64,000 nucleotides of DNA from Corbicula japonica (GCA_038501625.1 JAZAYU010000113.1:1736001-1800000); one strand, 5' to 3'; counted from the stretch's first letter, positions 47,471 through 59,476 are shown. Made by a program: numbers and translations. Notes: generated by a model not told the origin, from the sequence alone.

Positions 47471-47869
47471 TGTTTTACTTACCTCGCTGAAAAAAGACCA
47501 TATATTCAATAATTAATTCCATGTCGTATCCTGCTTAACAGCTTTTAAAGGTGGTAATTGATAACAGCACTGATTTAATGTACTGGTAAGTACATCAAGA
47601 AGAACGGGGAGGTAAGTCAGTCACCGGTGTCACATAATAAGAATATCTTTTATAAGCGTTACTTCTTTGAAATAAAGTGGCTAAGCGGTGCTTGGTCCCT
47701 ATCATCCAGTTTTTGATATTTTACAAACAATCTTTGATCCACCAGTTATCCTTAAATCTTTTCATTTTATAATATGTATATATGAATCTAAATATGATGG
47801 TTATTTATAAAACAATGACGATTTTCCATTGTATCTTAACTATACAAATAGATGGAAAAAAACTTGGAA

Positions 47870-48213
47870 AGCTACCGAACATGACACATCAAAATGCTGC
47901 GGGCTCGGTTTGATTGAATCTGTTCATGAGCAGTTATGAATATGCATGTAACTGCCCAAGTCGCCTAGCATAAAACGATTGTATGCATATGGCGGTGCAC
48001 ATGGAAACTTCAACGCGGTATCTTCATATTAATACCGTTCCATATCCAGCAGCGCATAGTCACAAGATAAAACATTTGGGTTGCCTAAAGCGAGAAAACA
48101 ATTGGCGGAACTAAAAAGAACGGAATCTCGACAGGAAATCTGGGATATAAATATTGCATATTACAGAGAACGCCAAAGGCAGAATTTAAAATGCAGGTAA
48201 TTTATCCTAATCT
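47870..48213 (+). repeat. Dispersed repeat, family A
   Basis: GGCTCGGTTTGATTGAATCTG, the TATGGCGGTG block and the AACAATTGGCGGAACTAAAA block match 15965-16554. Its right end runs into TTTATTGGCT, where the segmental duplication begins. Confidence 0.6.
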
Positions 48214-48558
48214 TTATTGGCTGGGCTATAGAAACCACGCATCTTAAAACTGGTGTGAGTGAATAAGCACTGAGTATTCGGCTTTATTTTACCACATTTG
48301 TTTTGCTAACAGCGCTACCCCAAAATACGTAGGTATCCTCTTACGTTACAAGTCTGATGCACACACAGAGCGGATGCTTTTTCTAAAACCTCTCAGAGGT
48401 TAGCTCATAGGTTCACCACCATCTCGCTCTATTGGCTTTTAGTGAATGGTTTCAATGTATAGTAAGTTATTTCCGTCGAAGCTGCTTTTATAATGCAAGG
48501 TATATCTAAACAATCAATGCTATTAAATTGCTTTCTTATCTGAAAAAGTCAGAAAATC

Positions 48559-50999
48559 TTAAAACTCCACGACGCCTTGCATCAACATTCCCAAGATACA
48601 ACATGCAATGACCGTGATTGTCTTCGGCACAGGGCAACCAGAAACTTGCACAACTTGCACAAACCCAGAACCTTCCAAACATATATTAGCTCGTACTCCA
48701 TCTTTTCCATTACTGAGTGCGAATTCACCATTAAAGTGGTAACGTCGAGCAATCTTGTTGTAGAGAATTGAATTGCCATTGTGTAACACAAACTCAGAAG
48801 GTTCGAGTTCTACTTGGTTGCAGGTATAAAGCTTGTTTATGATAAACACTGGTGCGTGTGAATACATCTTGTCTTTGTATATATTGTAAAACCGAGTAAT
48901 GAGTTGCTGTTGAGAGTCAATGATTTCAACATCTATCTGTTTACGATACATTGACAAAAACGATGAAAATGTTGATTGCAATGTGACCTTTTTGGAAGGT
49001 TCAACATATAGAAACCAAGGCTGCTTTGAATTTAGCCTTATATTTTTTACACTAAGGTAAGGATTAGATGACGGTTCGTCATTTTGCAAAATCACCGAAA
49101 TTTGAGAGCAATTATTAGCTGCAAGACTTTCATAGCTTAATGAAACAAGTTTCCAAGGATAAGGCCATGGATTTGAAAGGGAAGTAAACTCTTGTAACAT
49201 TCGGGCGGAGGGCAATAACCCTATAATATTAAATCCGACAGTTGATGTCAGAGTTAGGTGGACACCTATAGGTTTGATGTACCAAGATCCGAACAGTTGA
49301 TCACAACCGCCATTATGTAATCGAAACTGACCAGACGGACACTGAAGTGGGCGACATGCCGCATCTACCTGAGAAGACAAAATAGTTATGATTAAATTTT
49401 ACATTTGACTAATAAGACGCTTATTTCAAGGGAGGTAATTCGTGATAAATTTGAAATTAAAGTCAAAACAAACAAAGCAATTATAATTATAGTATATAAA
49501 TATATAATCAATATGATAAACCAATACTTTATCGCGTAGTGTAAAATGTTCGCGGGACAGAATGAAAATGCCCTATCTGAAATAATTTACGACATAAATT
49601 GTATTATAAGTGTGTTTTGGGGTGAAAATATGTTGCCATTTACATGTATCTTTATTTAATGATTATATGTCGTCTGTGAGCACATTTGCTAACTACCGTT
49701 AAAGGACGAATAGTCGTTAAGTTCAAAAGAAGGAATTGTTTATTCAATAGGTTGCAAAAACAACATACGTATGCTCATCAACGAAACGCAATATGTACGT
49801 GGAATGTTGATATAAATATTCATGTGAGGAACTCTTAAGGAACAAAAAATATGTGCGTGTATTATACAAACTGCTCTAAGTATAAATTGTTATTATGAAA
49901 TAATATATAGATGCGGTTTCATTTATTGCTTTCGAGGGAATTTTTGAAAACATGTTGTGGTCATATTTATTAAGAGACATCTTTCAATAACTCTCGAAGA
50001 AAAGCGTTCATCTTTGTATAACTAAAATGTAAAAATATAAGTTAATGCTCCAATTAACAGACTTTAGACTTTCATATATTTGAATATTGTAAATATTTCT
50101 ATTGTCATTTATGTTATACTTAGCATAGTTGTCTATTTTGTCTTGATATTGTCGGACAATATTGTAAAACTGTATATTCAATTCACTTACATTTCCAGAA
50201 TCAGGACAAACAGTTGGCATTTCCGAAGTCTTGTCTTGTGTGGTTGATATTACAGCTGGATTAATGAGTCCAACAAATCCATCTTTATTAAATCGATTAC
50301 CGGTACTTTCATCGTCCGTGTCTCGGCAGTAAATGTTTTGCAACCAAGAATGACCATTACATATGTAACAGAATACGTTGGCGTATATTTTTACTACAAT
50401 GAAAGGAGAAAAGAGTCCACTGTAGCAGGCATCCCGAATCATTTCGACGGAAATATTCAACGCATTGCCGTCGGAGAAGTCAAAGTCTGTATCGGGACAA
50501 CTTTCTATTACATCTTTGTAACATCTATGTGGTGCTATATCCTTCTTCGCACCAGGATACTCAAAATAAACGTAACAATCTTTCGACAATGTTTTATTAT
50601 CGACACCTGACATAAATTGTGTCGACAGTGCGTAAGTACCATTTACATCAGAGAACAAGTTACACGAGACATAGGAAAGCCAAGCCAAGCCGTCGGTTAC
50701 ACCATAGGCTTCTGCACATGCAGTGTTCTTATAAATAAGTTTTGTCTTGTTGGAGTAGACCGGATACATACTTCCCCAGACGGCTACAGACACATCCCCA
50801 CAGGCTGTACCTTGATTGCCTGGCACATCAGTAATCATAGTGTAAGACGCTAAAGTAATTATGTCCAACGTCTCAATAGTCTTCGGCCATAAACAACGAG
50901 TCATAGTCAGCATTGAATTCTCGATGACGTCATTGTGAACAGTCAACTTTGGGAAACAGCAGTCGTTTCTTTGTTCACAGTCTGCAGCACAAGAACAAG
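48559..50999 (-). CDS. Receptor-like cysteine-rich ectodomain protein (last two exons, intact copy)
   Basis: Exon A is 50191-50999 (acceptor TATCTTCAG, phase 1; donor GTAAGT, phase 0). Exon B is 48559-49368 (acceptor TCTTCTCAG, stop TAA). Together they encode about 539 residues. Exon A starts with CSCAADCEQRNDCC, a compact somatomedin-B-like cysteine cluster. It continues with paired cysteines, CPDTDFDFSD and YANVFCYICNG, a C..CNG pattern I associate with N-terminal ectodomains of molluscan methuselah/secretin-like receptors. Exon B opens with CRPLQCPSGQF and has a long beta-rich stretch. It ends in a hydrophobic tail (TITVIACCILGMLMQGVVEF) immediately before the stop, so there is no seven-helix domain. 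Such a tail suits a GPI-anchor signal or a single short membrane anchor. Candidate N-glycosylation sites (NKT, NGT, NIS, NCS) support extracellular exposure. The signal-peptide exon should lie above 51000 but was not found there. Ligand and function are unknown. Confidence 0.8.
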
Positions 51000-51029
51000 C
51001 TGAAGATAGGAAAAGAGAGCAGAAGTTTA

Positions 51030-51980
51030 TATTATTATCAGTTTCAAAAGGATACTATTAAACGAACAAATAAGAAAACACGAGGGGTTACAATCTTTCA
51101 ATAGTCAACGCTATAGCATTTTACACCGGGAGTTTAAACCAGGTTCTATGGTGCACCAACCTCATTCTTGACTTCTTACTTTTATGTGGAGTACTTCATG
51201 GAAAATTGTGCCTTAGGTTAAATTTCAGTTGTTGCTATATTTGGAAAGCACTCACGATTTTCTATTATAACAAATATGTGATGTTTTTCATATTTTGACA
51301 ATAAATCCCTAATTTTACCGCGAACTCATAATAAGCCATGACGTCTAGTAAACTTTTTTATGTCGTCAACTGGCAATAATGTATTTCAAGCGAACATGTA
51401 TAAAATAATGATTAATATACAAACACTGTTAAATAAATAACATTGCAGCTACAACCTGGTGCTGTTTTGTGTGTATGAACTATAAGTGCAGCGGTCCCTG
51501 GTTTCCCTGATCAGAGTTTTCAGGGGATTTAAGTCGCATAGGTCTGTCTGTTTTCCCGTTTTCAAATCCATGTACAAGGATATTTGTGTTTTTTTTCAGT
51601 GTTAGATAGAATTTTACTTCACTGATTGAACTCCGGAACTCGTATTCGCCACTCGTGAAAATATATAATTCCGGAGTTCACGAGTGAAATGTATTTCTAT
51701 CTTTCAGTGGTAAGAACAAATTTTCTTTTTATTTAATGCTTTTAATGAATTTTGTGTTAATTTGACAGAAAAACTCCATGAAATGGCTCCAAAACGCTTG
51801 TGTATGACGTGACGTCATAACGTCGTATACTCAAACTTGAGCCCGTTTTCTAAACGTTCGCATTCGGTATGTTACAGTATGTACGTTTGGGTACCAACGT
51901 GAAAAAACGTGTAATACCACTTTTTTTCGCCAGGAAAATTCTATAATTCACTGGAAAGCATACAATAAATTTCGATTTTT
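51030..51980. other. Insertion in copy 2, absent from copy 1; no gene
   Basis: Starts right next to the exon A acceptor with sequence resembling the end of family B (AGGAAAAGAGAGCAG, then TTATCAGTTTCAAAA). It contains an inverted pair around 51605-51715 (AACTCCGGAACTCG and GGAGTTCACGAG). No transposase was recognised. Confidence 0.6.
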
Positions 51981-52179
51981 TTTCTTCATTTGCTCCAAAC
52001 TTGTATACGTGTGAACATCTTATGCGACAAAAGATAAATTTCATATAGCACGTAACTTTACATTTAAAAGTTATAGTCGCTACACCAGTACTACAAGAAA
52101 CTAGTTCAGACTGTTGACATCATCAACACATAGTTTAGAGTCAAGTAATTAGAAATTGATTAAATTACCATTTATATCC

Positions 52180-53630
52180 TTTCGACGACCATAACGTATT
52201 TAAACGTGATGATTATTTTGACATCTCAACGATTTACTGTAGGACGGCCGAAACGTATATTTTATAAAAAAAATTATCGTTTCAAAAGCCGGCACTGATT
52301 TGTCGTAGAAAACCCTGTGTTATTTATTTAATTTTATTTAAAAGTCCTTGCTTTGGTGGTTATTTAGAAGAACACGGAATCATTGATCAGTATTTTTACA
52401 CCATATTAAGTCCTTTGAATGCATTGCATATTTTCTCTCAAACACCAAATATTAGTTAAAAATTGATTACATGTGACTGAAAAAATCTGATAAGATAATT
52501 TAATCGAAGCCAATTTTTAAGAAAAAACAATCTTATTTCAGTGTTGCTGTTTCTTTTTACTTTTTTGTCAAAATAACAAAGTTGCTCCAAAACAATTATT
52601 TAAGAAATAATCAATAGCTTCCGGTGAATTATCGCAGGATAATTCACGGGGCGGAGTTCAGATGCGTAAGGATATATATCTACGCAGTTGAACGACTGAG
52701 TGAATAAACGAAATAATCATAACTCAGTTTTAGCGCGTTGTAATAAACGCAAATGGGTTATAAGTTCAGCAGTTAGTTTTTACTCCCTAAACTTCTCCAT
52801 ACTTCAAAAACTGATAATAATTAAAAGATTGAGTAACAAACTTGAATACATGTTCATCCAACCGCGCATCCAGCACTCTCCAGTCGTCGTTCGAACCGTA
52901 TTTGTAATTCCAACGGTTTAATACTACACCAGGAAATAACATGTAAACAACGGAAAAAACGTGAAGTCGTTAAAATGGCGCGTTAACGTCAACTTAACGT
53001 TCCCGCAAAATAGCGGAAAATAATTATAGTATTTTATCTAAATATATAAAACAAACATTATTCTATTACTGTGGTATCATCATATTACGCGCGGGTAATA
53101 ATTTCGCGTATTATGTGCTTTCTTAAATGCGCGAAATTAAATCCCAGCGAAATATACAATTGTCACATGATAAGTTTATACCGACAGGTATTTAGTAATA
53201 GCCGTGCCCACGCGCGGTGAATTATCGTGTAATAATTCACGGCAAATTCAATGGGAAAAACGTCAAGTCGTGTTAGAATCAATATTAACCTATATCTACC
53301 ATTTAATTATTATAAATCACTTTTGCAGTGACATAAAAATTAATGACTGTTAATTAGATTACCTAATTTACGGAATATTCCGTTACTGGCTTTCAGCGAT
53401 AGCCCGAATTTTAAGATTTCATAGATAAAAATATTACGCAGATTTACGTTACGGGTTTTACAATCGTAAAAAAGTATACTTTGTACGTTACGCGTGTCCG
53501 ACAAAACATCAGTGTCCGCTTTTGAAAGTTCAAAATTTCTGCACGTTTTTAAACGTCGTGGTCGTCCATCCGGAAAACAGGATCGGTCGAGAGAAAAAAA
53601 TAAACATATGAAAAGTATGGCTTTTCAATG
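52180..53630. other. Second insertion in copy 2; repeat debris, no gene
   Basis: Contains short hairpins GGTGAATTATCGCAGGATAA (52623) and GGTGAATTATCGTGTAATAA (53216), each followed by ATTCAC, and a family C-type end (ACTGTGGTATCAT) at 53063. No coding exons. Confidence 0.55.
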
Positions 53631-54199
53631 ATCTTAATCACCTGTTGATTTAGATATAGCCGAGGAGAAATTGTGCCTCCTTCTGAGTGGCTTTATATTT
53701 TACTTAACGCTTATCCATTTCTTGAGTATTATCAAATAAAATTTTTTTAATCTTTTTTCATTTTTTTCTATGTGAAGCAGACCATGTGTGCATGTTACTT
53801 TTTATAATTCATATCGCATTCATATGCTGAGCCGTCGTGTTAGCCATTTTGACTACATAACATTTAAATTGCCAACTAAAGCAGTGGCTCACCCAGTAAC
53901 TCAATATGAAAAAGGAATAAGGAACCGGGAAACGGGAACTAAATTTACATTCATCTATTTTTGGCACTTCGGGTACGTGCTGATTTTTTTAGTTTAATTG
54001 ATGACGATCAAATATGAACACGATCCTGTGAATTTTCGGAATATTATATTTTCCGAAAACTTTTTTTTTTATTTTATCGATTTTCTTGCGGATTTTTTTA
54101 TCAAGTGATTACACGTGTATTAAATAGAAAAACTGGAATGGTTCAATGTCCTATCTTGTTTAGTTTTCGAGAAAATTGAAAAATAAATTCAATGTCAAA

Positions 54200-54430
54200 C
54201 TTCGATTCCGATCGGAATTGACATTTTCCGATCGGAATCCTGAATTTTCCTATCGGAAAATTTTCCGATCGGAATTTTTCCGGTCGGATTTTTTCCAATC
54301 GGAAAAATTCCGATCGGAAGAGGTGATTCCGATCGGAATGTTTCCTGTGTTCATTTAATTCCTATCGGAATTCATTTTGCATTTATCTTTCCGACCGGAA
54401 TCATTTCTGTGGGAAAAGTTATTCCGAACA
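54200..54430. repeat. Cluster of TTCCGATCGGAA palindromes
   Basis: About ten copies or near-copies of the 12-base palindrome TTCCGATCGGAA lie within 230 bases, including 54208, 54226, 54263, 54307 and 54327, with variants TTCCTATCGGAA and TTCCGACCGGAA. The last five positions are repeated at 55980-56110. Confidence 0.88.
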
Positions 54431-54780
54431 TTTATTTTAATCGCAACTGATGTCGTATTTTTATAATTTCCAGTTTGTAAAGTCAATTTTTGTGTTTTCT
54501 TATGAAAATGAAAAAAAAAGATTGTGATAAAAGATAAACAAAATGTTAATACAGTAAACCATGTCTTATCAGCCACCTGCGAATAGCAACCACCTGTCTT
54601 TAACAGCCAGTTTGAATATGACCTAAACTGACATTTTGTTCTAATTTTTTACTATCTTTAACAGCCACCTGTCTTTAGCAGCCACTTTTTGTCACTCCCT
54701 TGGGTGGCTGCTAAAGTCAGGCTTGACTGTATTATTTTAAATATACACTCACTATTTTGTATGTAAGTTATTGTTATTAT
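54300..54780. repeat. Direct duplication, unit 1
   Basis: Matches 55982-57150 in the same orientation once the two different MITE insertions are removed. The shared sequence includes the right part of the palindrome cluster, ATTTATCTTTCCGACCGGAA, TTTTCTTATGAAAATG and AAATATACACTCACTATT. Confidence 0.88.
54552..54729. mobile_element. 178-bp MITE with TA target (pogo/Tigger-like ends)
   Basis: The left end CAGTAAACCATGTCTTATC and the right end, complement CAGTCAAGCCTGACTTTAG, both lead into CAGCCACC. TA flanks both sides (54550-54551 and 54730-54731). The duplicate at 57080-57110 lacks it. The ends resemble those of pogo/Tigger-type elements. Confidence 0.82.
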
Positions 54781-54964
54781 ATTTTGTTGACAACATCTGA
54801 CTTTCTTGGTCATGACTGAAAACTTGAAATTGATGTAATCGTCAACATCGTTTAATGTTTATTTAATTTATTATATGACGTTATCTCCAGTCTGAATCAT
54901 TGAAGAGGTGAAATTCCTTTTTAATTTTTTCATTCCTGATTTTATTTTTTTAACTTGTTTATTA

Positions 54965-55100
54965 ATTGTTTGTGGCGTCCTATTTGAATTGACATACATA
55001 TATAAAATATGCGCTCTCTCTATCTTCCTCTCTTCTTTTTCGCTGCGTGGGGAGGCTGTGTTTTTTGAGTGTGGCTATTCCTGATATGCATATTTTGCTT
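54965..55100 (-). repeat. Dispersed repeat, family B (inverted)
   Basis: TTTGTGGCGTCC, then GCTGCGTGGGGAGGCTGTG and GTGGCTATTCCTGATATGC, very similar to 47335-47470. Confidence 0.65.
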
Positions 55101-55164
55101 TTTTTTTGACATTCATTTTGATTTACATTCTAAGATCACTTGTCAGACTTACTGATTCTCTTCA

Positions 55165-55440
55165 GTCCTTTCGGTTATTTTCTCGTTAAAGGTCAATCTC
55201 ATTCTTTAATGTTGAGACCAAAGCATGCAGATTATGTTATTGATGTGCAAATACCGCGTTAAATACCGAGTTAAAGGTTTCATATTAAGTTTCATCGTTT
55301 AATTGGTAGATCAAAATGGGTACCTATGTTTACTTACTTGTGTAAATTTTGAGCTCAACTAGGTTCTAATGGTTGTGGTTCCGTTACTGCGCATTAACCA
55401 GCTAAAAACCGAGACTGCAATAGTTCATGTCAAAAAATAA
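55165..55440. repeat. Dispersed repeat, family A fragment
   Basis: Carries the TTACTGCGCATTAACCAGCT and AACCGAGACTGCAATA blocks and the AAATTTTGAGCTCAACTAGG block also seen near 34960. Confidence 0.5.
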
Positions 55441-55981
55441 ATATTTCAAAACTTTCTATCCTTTTTAATAAGCAATAGGTTGGTTGTTAGTCAATTACAT
55501 TTGCATAAAGCACGGATACATGTATAACTTCTATATCACCGGCAGAATATGATCTCTTGGTCAGCAGTCCTGCAATCGGTTGAGAACTCATTTTAGAAGA
55601 GAACATGTTTTATCGACAATGTAAAAGAAATTTACAAATATGTTTTTAAATTCATAGAGTTATTGTTGTTATTTCGCCTAAATTGTACAATAACTATTGT
55701 ATTTAAAAAAAAGAGAAACATAAATTCGAGAAAAAATAAACATATTTCTAGAAAAAAATCGTGAACAAGTAATAGTATACAGTAATGTGTTTTAATTACC
55801 TTCATCTCAGATCTGATGTAAAAGTTACATTTTAACTTATATTATTTTGCAGATAATGATTATTAATAAAAAAGATCGATTTAATATAAGAATCATAATT
55901 CGGTTAAAATCTGTATGAAATTAGGATAGTCGCATGGTCTCGCACGATTATGGATACATATAATAGAACTGTTAGTTTGAA

Positions 55982-57150
55982 AAATTCCGATCGGAAGAGG
56001 TGATTCCGATCGGAATGTTTCCTGTGTTTATTTAATTCCTATCGGAATTCATGTTGCATTTATCTTTCCGACCGGAATCAGTCCTGTGGGAAAAGTTATT
56101 CCGAACATTTAGTTTAAAGGCGTTGGCTACAGTTTTTTTACGAGTATTACACTACGGTACCACCGTCTAAGTGCAATGTATAAAACACAGTTCACGGTCC
56201 AATCTGGGTTTTATCAATGCATAAAACACAGTTCACGGTCCAAGACATGACTTGTTCGGACATAGCTCGTTTCGGATACGTATGTGGATTATTGGTTAAA
56301 TTTTGGCTTAGGTTTTAAATTCGCGCACTGGTCCGAGTGCGAAATACGCGAAAATTAAGTCATCGCTAAATGAAATGATACCACAGTAATAATTAATGAT
56401 GTTCACTATATACCTTTAAGTCTTTTTGTTCATACATAATTACCCTCCCCCCCCCCCCCTCTTTGAAATTGCCATTTCGAACAAATTAACATGGGAACCT
56501 ACATTTTTCTTTTTTATTTTATGTTTGTTTATATTGGTGAATATATTGGTAGTATATGGTGAAATTCTATTATGTTTAATTTAAGTAAACTTAAAAACAT
56601 CCCTAAGAATGAAAAGATTTGACGATAAATTCTTTGTAGTAAAATAGGTAATTCTTAATTTTTTACATGTGGTATATGTGTTTCATTATTTGTATTGCAA
56701 TAATTAGCAATTTTTTTGTAATTTAGATTGATTTTAACTGAAAAATAGAATTATTTATGATATTTTTCTGATACATTCTATGATTTTATGCCGACAAAGA
56801 AGTCTATTAAAATCGTAAAAATTGTTCAAAATGTGACATCTTCGGTATCTAATAAAAAACAAGAAACCCCGGTAAGGTCCCATTTTTATTTAGTTTTTCA
56901 TTGCATAACATCATGTTCTTGACATAGACAAAGTTTGAATGAAATCTATTATTGGGAAAATTTTGATGAAACTGTAGCGACTGCCTTTAATCGCAACTTA
57001 TGTCGTATTTATAATTTCCAGTCAGTAAAGTCAGTTGTTGTGTTTTCTTATGAAAATGAAAAAAAAAGATTGTAATAAAAGAAAAACAAAATGTATTAAA
57101 TATTATTTTAAATATACACTCACTATTCTGTAAGTAAGTTATTCTTATTA
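55982..57150. repeat. Direct duplication, unit 2
   Basis: Second copy of 54300-54780, split by an 869-bp MITE at 56118-56986 and without the 178-bp MITE of unit 1. Confidence 0.88.
56118..56986. mobile_element. 869-bp MITE with TTAA target (piggyBac-like)
   Basis: The left end AGGCGTTGGCTACAGTTTT and right end, complement AGGCAGTCGCTACAGTTTC, agree at 15 of the first 18 positions and are flanked by TTAA at 56114-56117 and 56987-56990. Unit 1 has one TTAA at the same place. Inside is a 30-base direct repeat around 56183 and 56221 (ATAAAACACAGTTCACGGTC), a family C-type end near 56385 and a poly-C tract at 56449-56459. No transposase. Confidence 0.82.
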
Positions 57151-57938
57151 CAGTACCGCATTTTCAACGTGTGACGTATAGGCTTGAATGTGGAATAAGA
57201 TATTTCTTTAAATAAGGATCTCCAGCTTGAAGTATCCCCCTAAGGAAAATTTTGATTCCACTTTCAGAATGCTTAAGCTAACACGATACTATGCTGTCAG
57301 AAATGAACAGTAATTGTGCATGTATTTAGTACATTTATAAGTGTTCGGTGCGCGATTGATTTTAGATCGAGAATATATCAAATTGAATGTTTTTACGTCA
57401 TCCGTCACTGTGTTTCTTATTCTCTGCGATGGCGATTCTTACTGAATTGCGCTTCGTTTCTCCAAGGCTCGAAATGCAATTTATTTTTATTTAAGCGAAC
57501 ATAAAGAAAATTAAAGAGTACACAATGCTAGAAACTGACTGTATTTCACGTTCAAAATTTGTAGAACGTAGTCCTGGTATATTTTTCATAGACGCATACA
57601 CAATCTCACTTAAGTCAGATCTAACAAAATGTTAGATCTGATGACGGTCCGCAGTCACCGTACATAAGTAATAGCGGTTTTCTCTCGATTACTAGTTTTA
57701 GAAATTGCCAACACAGAAAGCGTATTTATAACGCTCGCAAAATGATCCGAAGATGTTATTACATTAGAAATGCATGCAATACTACATAAACACATATATC
57801 TCCAGTAAAATATGTCTTACGCAGGCTGTCAACACTTTCCATGAGTTAAAATACTATTTTTACTTTCACTTTTGCGATTTTATAGGCGACAATCTGATTG
57901 GTTCAACGGGTTAGTGATAAAAGCATGTTTACTCGTCG
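57151..57938. other. No gene seen; one short palindrome
   Basis: A palindrome, TCAGATCTAACAAAATGTTAG plus ATCTGA, lies at 57617-57644. Otherwise AT-rich sequence. Confidence 0.5.
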
Positions 57939-57952
57939 TCAGATCCTAATAG

Positions 57953-58254
57953 AGCGGATCATTAGCTCAGTGGTTAGCGCGTCTGCCTCTGAGTCCAGGG
58001 ATCGCTGGTTCGATCCCCCGCTACTCCAACTAAAATAACTAATATAGTCGTTCGGATGGGACTTAAAACCGAGGTCCAGTGTAGTGGTGCTATACACCGG
58101 GCACTTAAAAGAACCAGGGACGATTCTGGAATTGGAGAGTCCTCTGTATCTTGCACTATCCTCCAAAACCTAAAATGACTAACACTCTTCTGGAGGCGTC
58201 GCTCATATGGGCAACCGGTAGCGACGATAAATAAATGGAAATACAAACAAACAA
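57953..58254 (+). mobile_element. tRNA-derived SINE with 14-bp target duplication
   Basis: It starts with a tRNA-like head: A box TTAGCTCAGTGGTTAGCGCG and B box GGTTCGATCCCC. A core with TTCGGATGGGAC, AACCGAGGTCC and AAAAGAACCAGGGACG follows, resembling the conserved cores of widespread mollusc SINE superfamilies. It closes with GGGCAACCGGTAGCGACGA and an A-rich tail. TCAGATCCTAATAG (57939-57952) and TCAGATCCTAAGAG (58255-58268) form the target duplication. The A and B boxes would drive pol III transcription. Confidence 0.88.
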
Positions 58255-58268
58255 TCAGATCCTAAGAG

Positions 58269-59385
58269 CTTAGCGGGTTTCAGGAAATGATTTTAATCCG
58301 ATTGACGCATACAGATTGTAAAATAAGTTACTTTTCTTGACTTCGATGTATGTTATTAACTTGGTCTTAGTGATACAAACGATTTATTACAATTATTATA
58401 GAGTTTATACATTTGACAATAAATCTATAAAACACATGTCAGGCACCCAGCTTTCTTCAAATCAATAAGTAAAATATTTTTCTATGATACTTATATTACG
58501 ATTAGAATACTAGAAAAATTCTTTCACATTCTGCACTATACAAAAACATTCATATCTACAAGTAATCTACAAATCGAATGATAAGTGGTAACGAAATGTC
58601 CGAAATAAGTTTCATTTTCGTTTGCATTTTGTTGTATTTATGTTTAATACATATGACTAATCGGAAAATATTAACAAAACTATAATATAATTTAATGCGG
58701 CATTTTGTTTGAAATACAATATTCATTCAGTTAAAGTATTTTATTTATTTATTGATACTACATAATCAACAAAATTGGTTTCAAATATTTCGCATAACTG
58801 GTTATATAAATTCTTTCATTTTGCCTGTGTATAGAAAAAATATTAACATTACGAAAGACAAAAACAATCATAAAACAAAAAACAAATTGAATATTGAAGC
58901 GTTATTAGACCGGAAGTTGTGGAAATTATTAAATAGATATTTCTAACGACATTAAGACTGTATAGATATAGATGATTGAATGTTGCTTTAAGTGTTTAGT
59001 TGCATATTCGAGTATAAGAGTAGTAAGAAACATGCACGTGTTTTAATATGACATAATACCGGCTGTGTTTCGCGTGATTGACCGTGATTCGTGCAAAAAG
59101 TAAAGAAATGCCAACTACACAGAAATGTGGTCGTCGGTAAATAATATTATATTTCGATTGTATCTTACTCATCAAACTCATAATTGAAAATTATTTTCAA
59201 AGCAGTTGATTTTTCTATTAATCCGAATCCCATAACTGACTGTGTAAAGACGCTGTGTTTTGTTTAACATGATTATTTTAATGGTTATATGTAAATTTTA
59301 ATATTAGGTGTTAAAGATCCTCTGTTGTTAACTTATTTCGATAAAAAAAAGAAGAAATGTGCACGTTTGAGATCAAAGAAAAATT
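58269..59385. other. No gene seen
   Basis: AT-rich intergenic sequence with only short, featureless frames. Confidence 0.5.
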
Positions 59386-59390
59386 GTGAC

Positions 59391-59476
59391 GTTAACGGGA
59401 TTCGAACCAACGACCTACAGAACCAGTAGTCAACGATAAAATGTTGAGGATCGGTCTAGACCACTCTGCTAATGCA
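59391..59476 (-). tRNA. tRNA-like pseudogene (long variable arm type)
   Basis: Minus strand: A box-like TTAGCAGAGTGGTCTAGACC and B box GGTTCGAATCCCG, separated by about 45 bases, as in tRNAs with a long variable arm. The acceptor stem does not pair, so this is probably a tRNA-derived remnant. Confidence 0.4.

Larger units (their letters stand above)
48214..54010. repeat. Segmental duplication, copy 2
   Basis: Direct match to 1-3445. It holds the intact receptor-like gene, plus two blocks absent from copy 1 at about 51030-51980 and 52180-53630. The lower-similarity tail (53650-54010 against 3110-3445) shows that the duplication originally extended to the inverted-repeat edge. Confidence 0.9.

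Noticed and set aside
57939..58166. Minus-strand frames across 57939-58246 as genes
   Set aside because: They lie entirely inside the SINE, which has its own promoter boxes, tail and target duplication.
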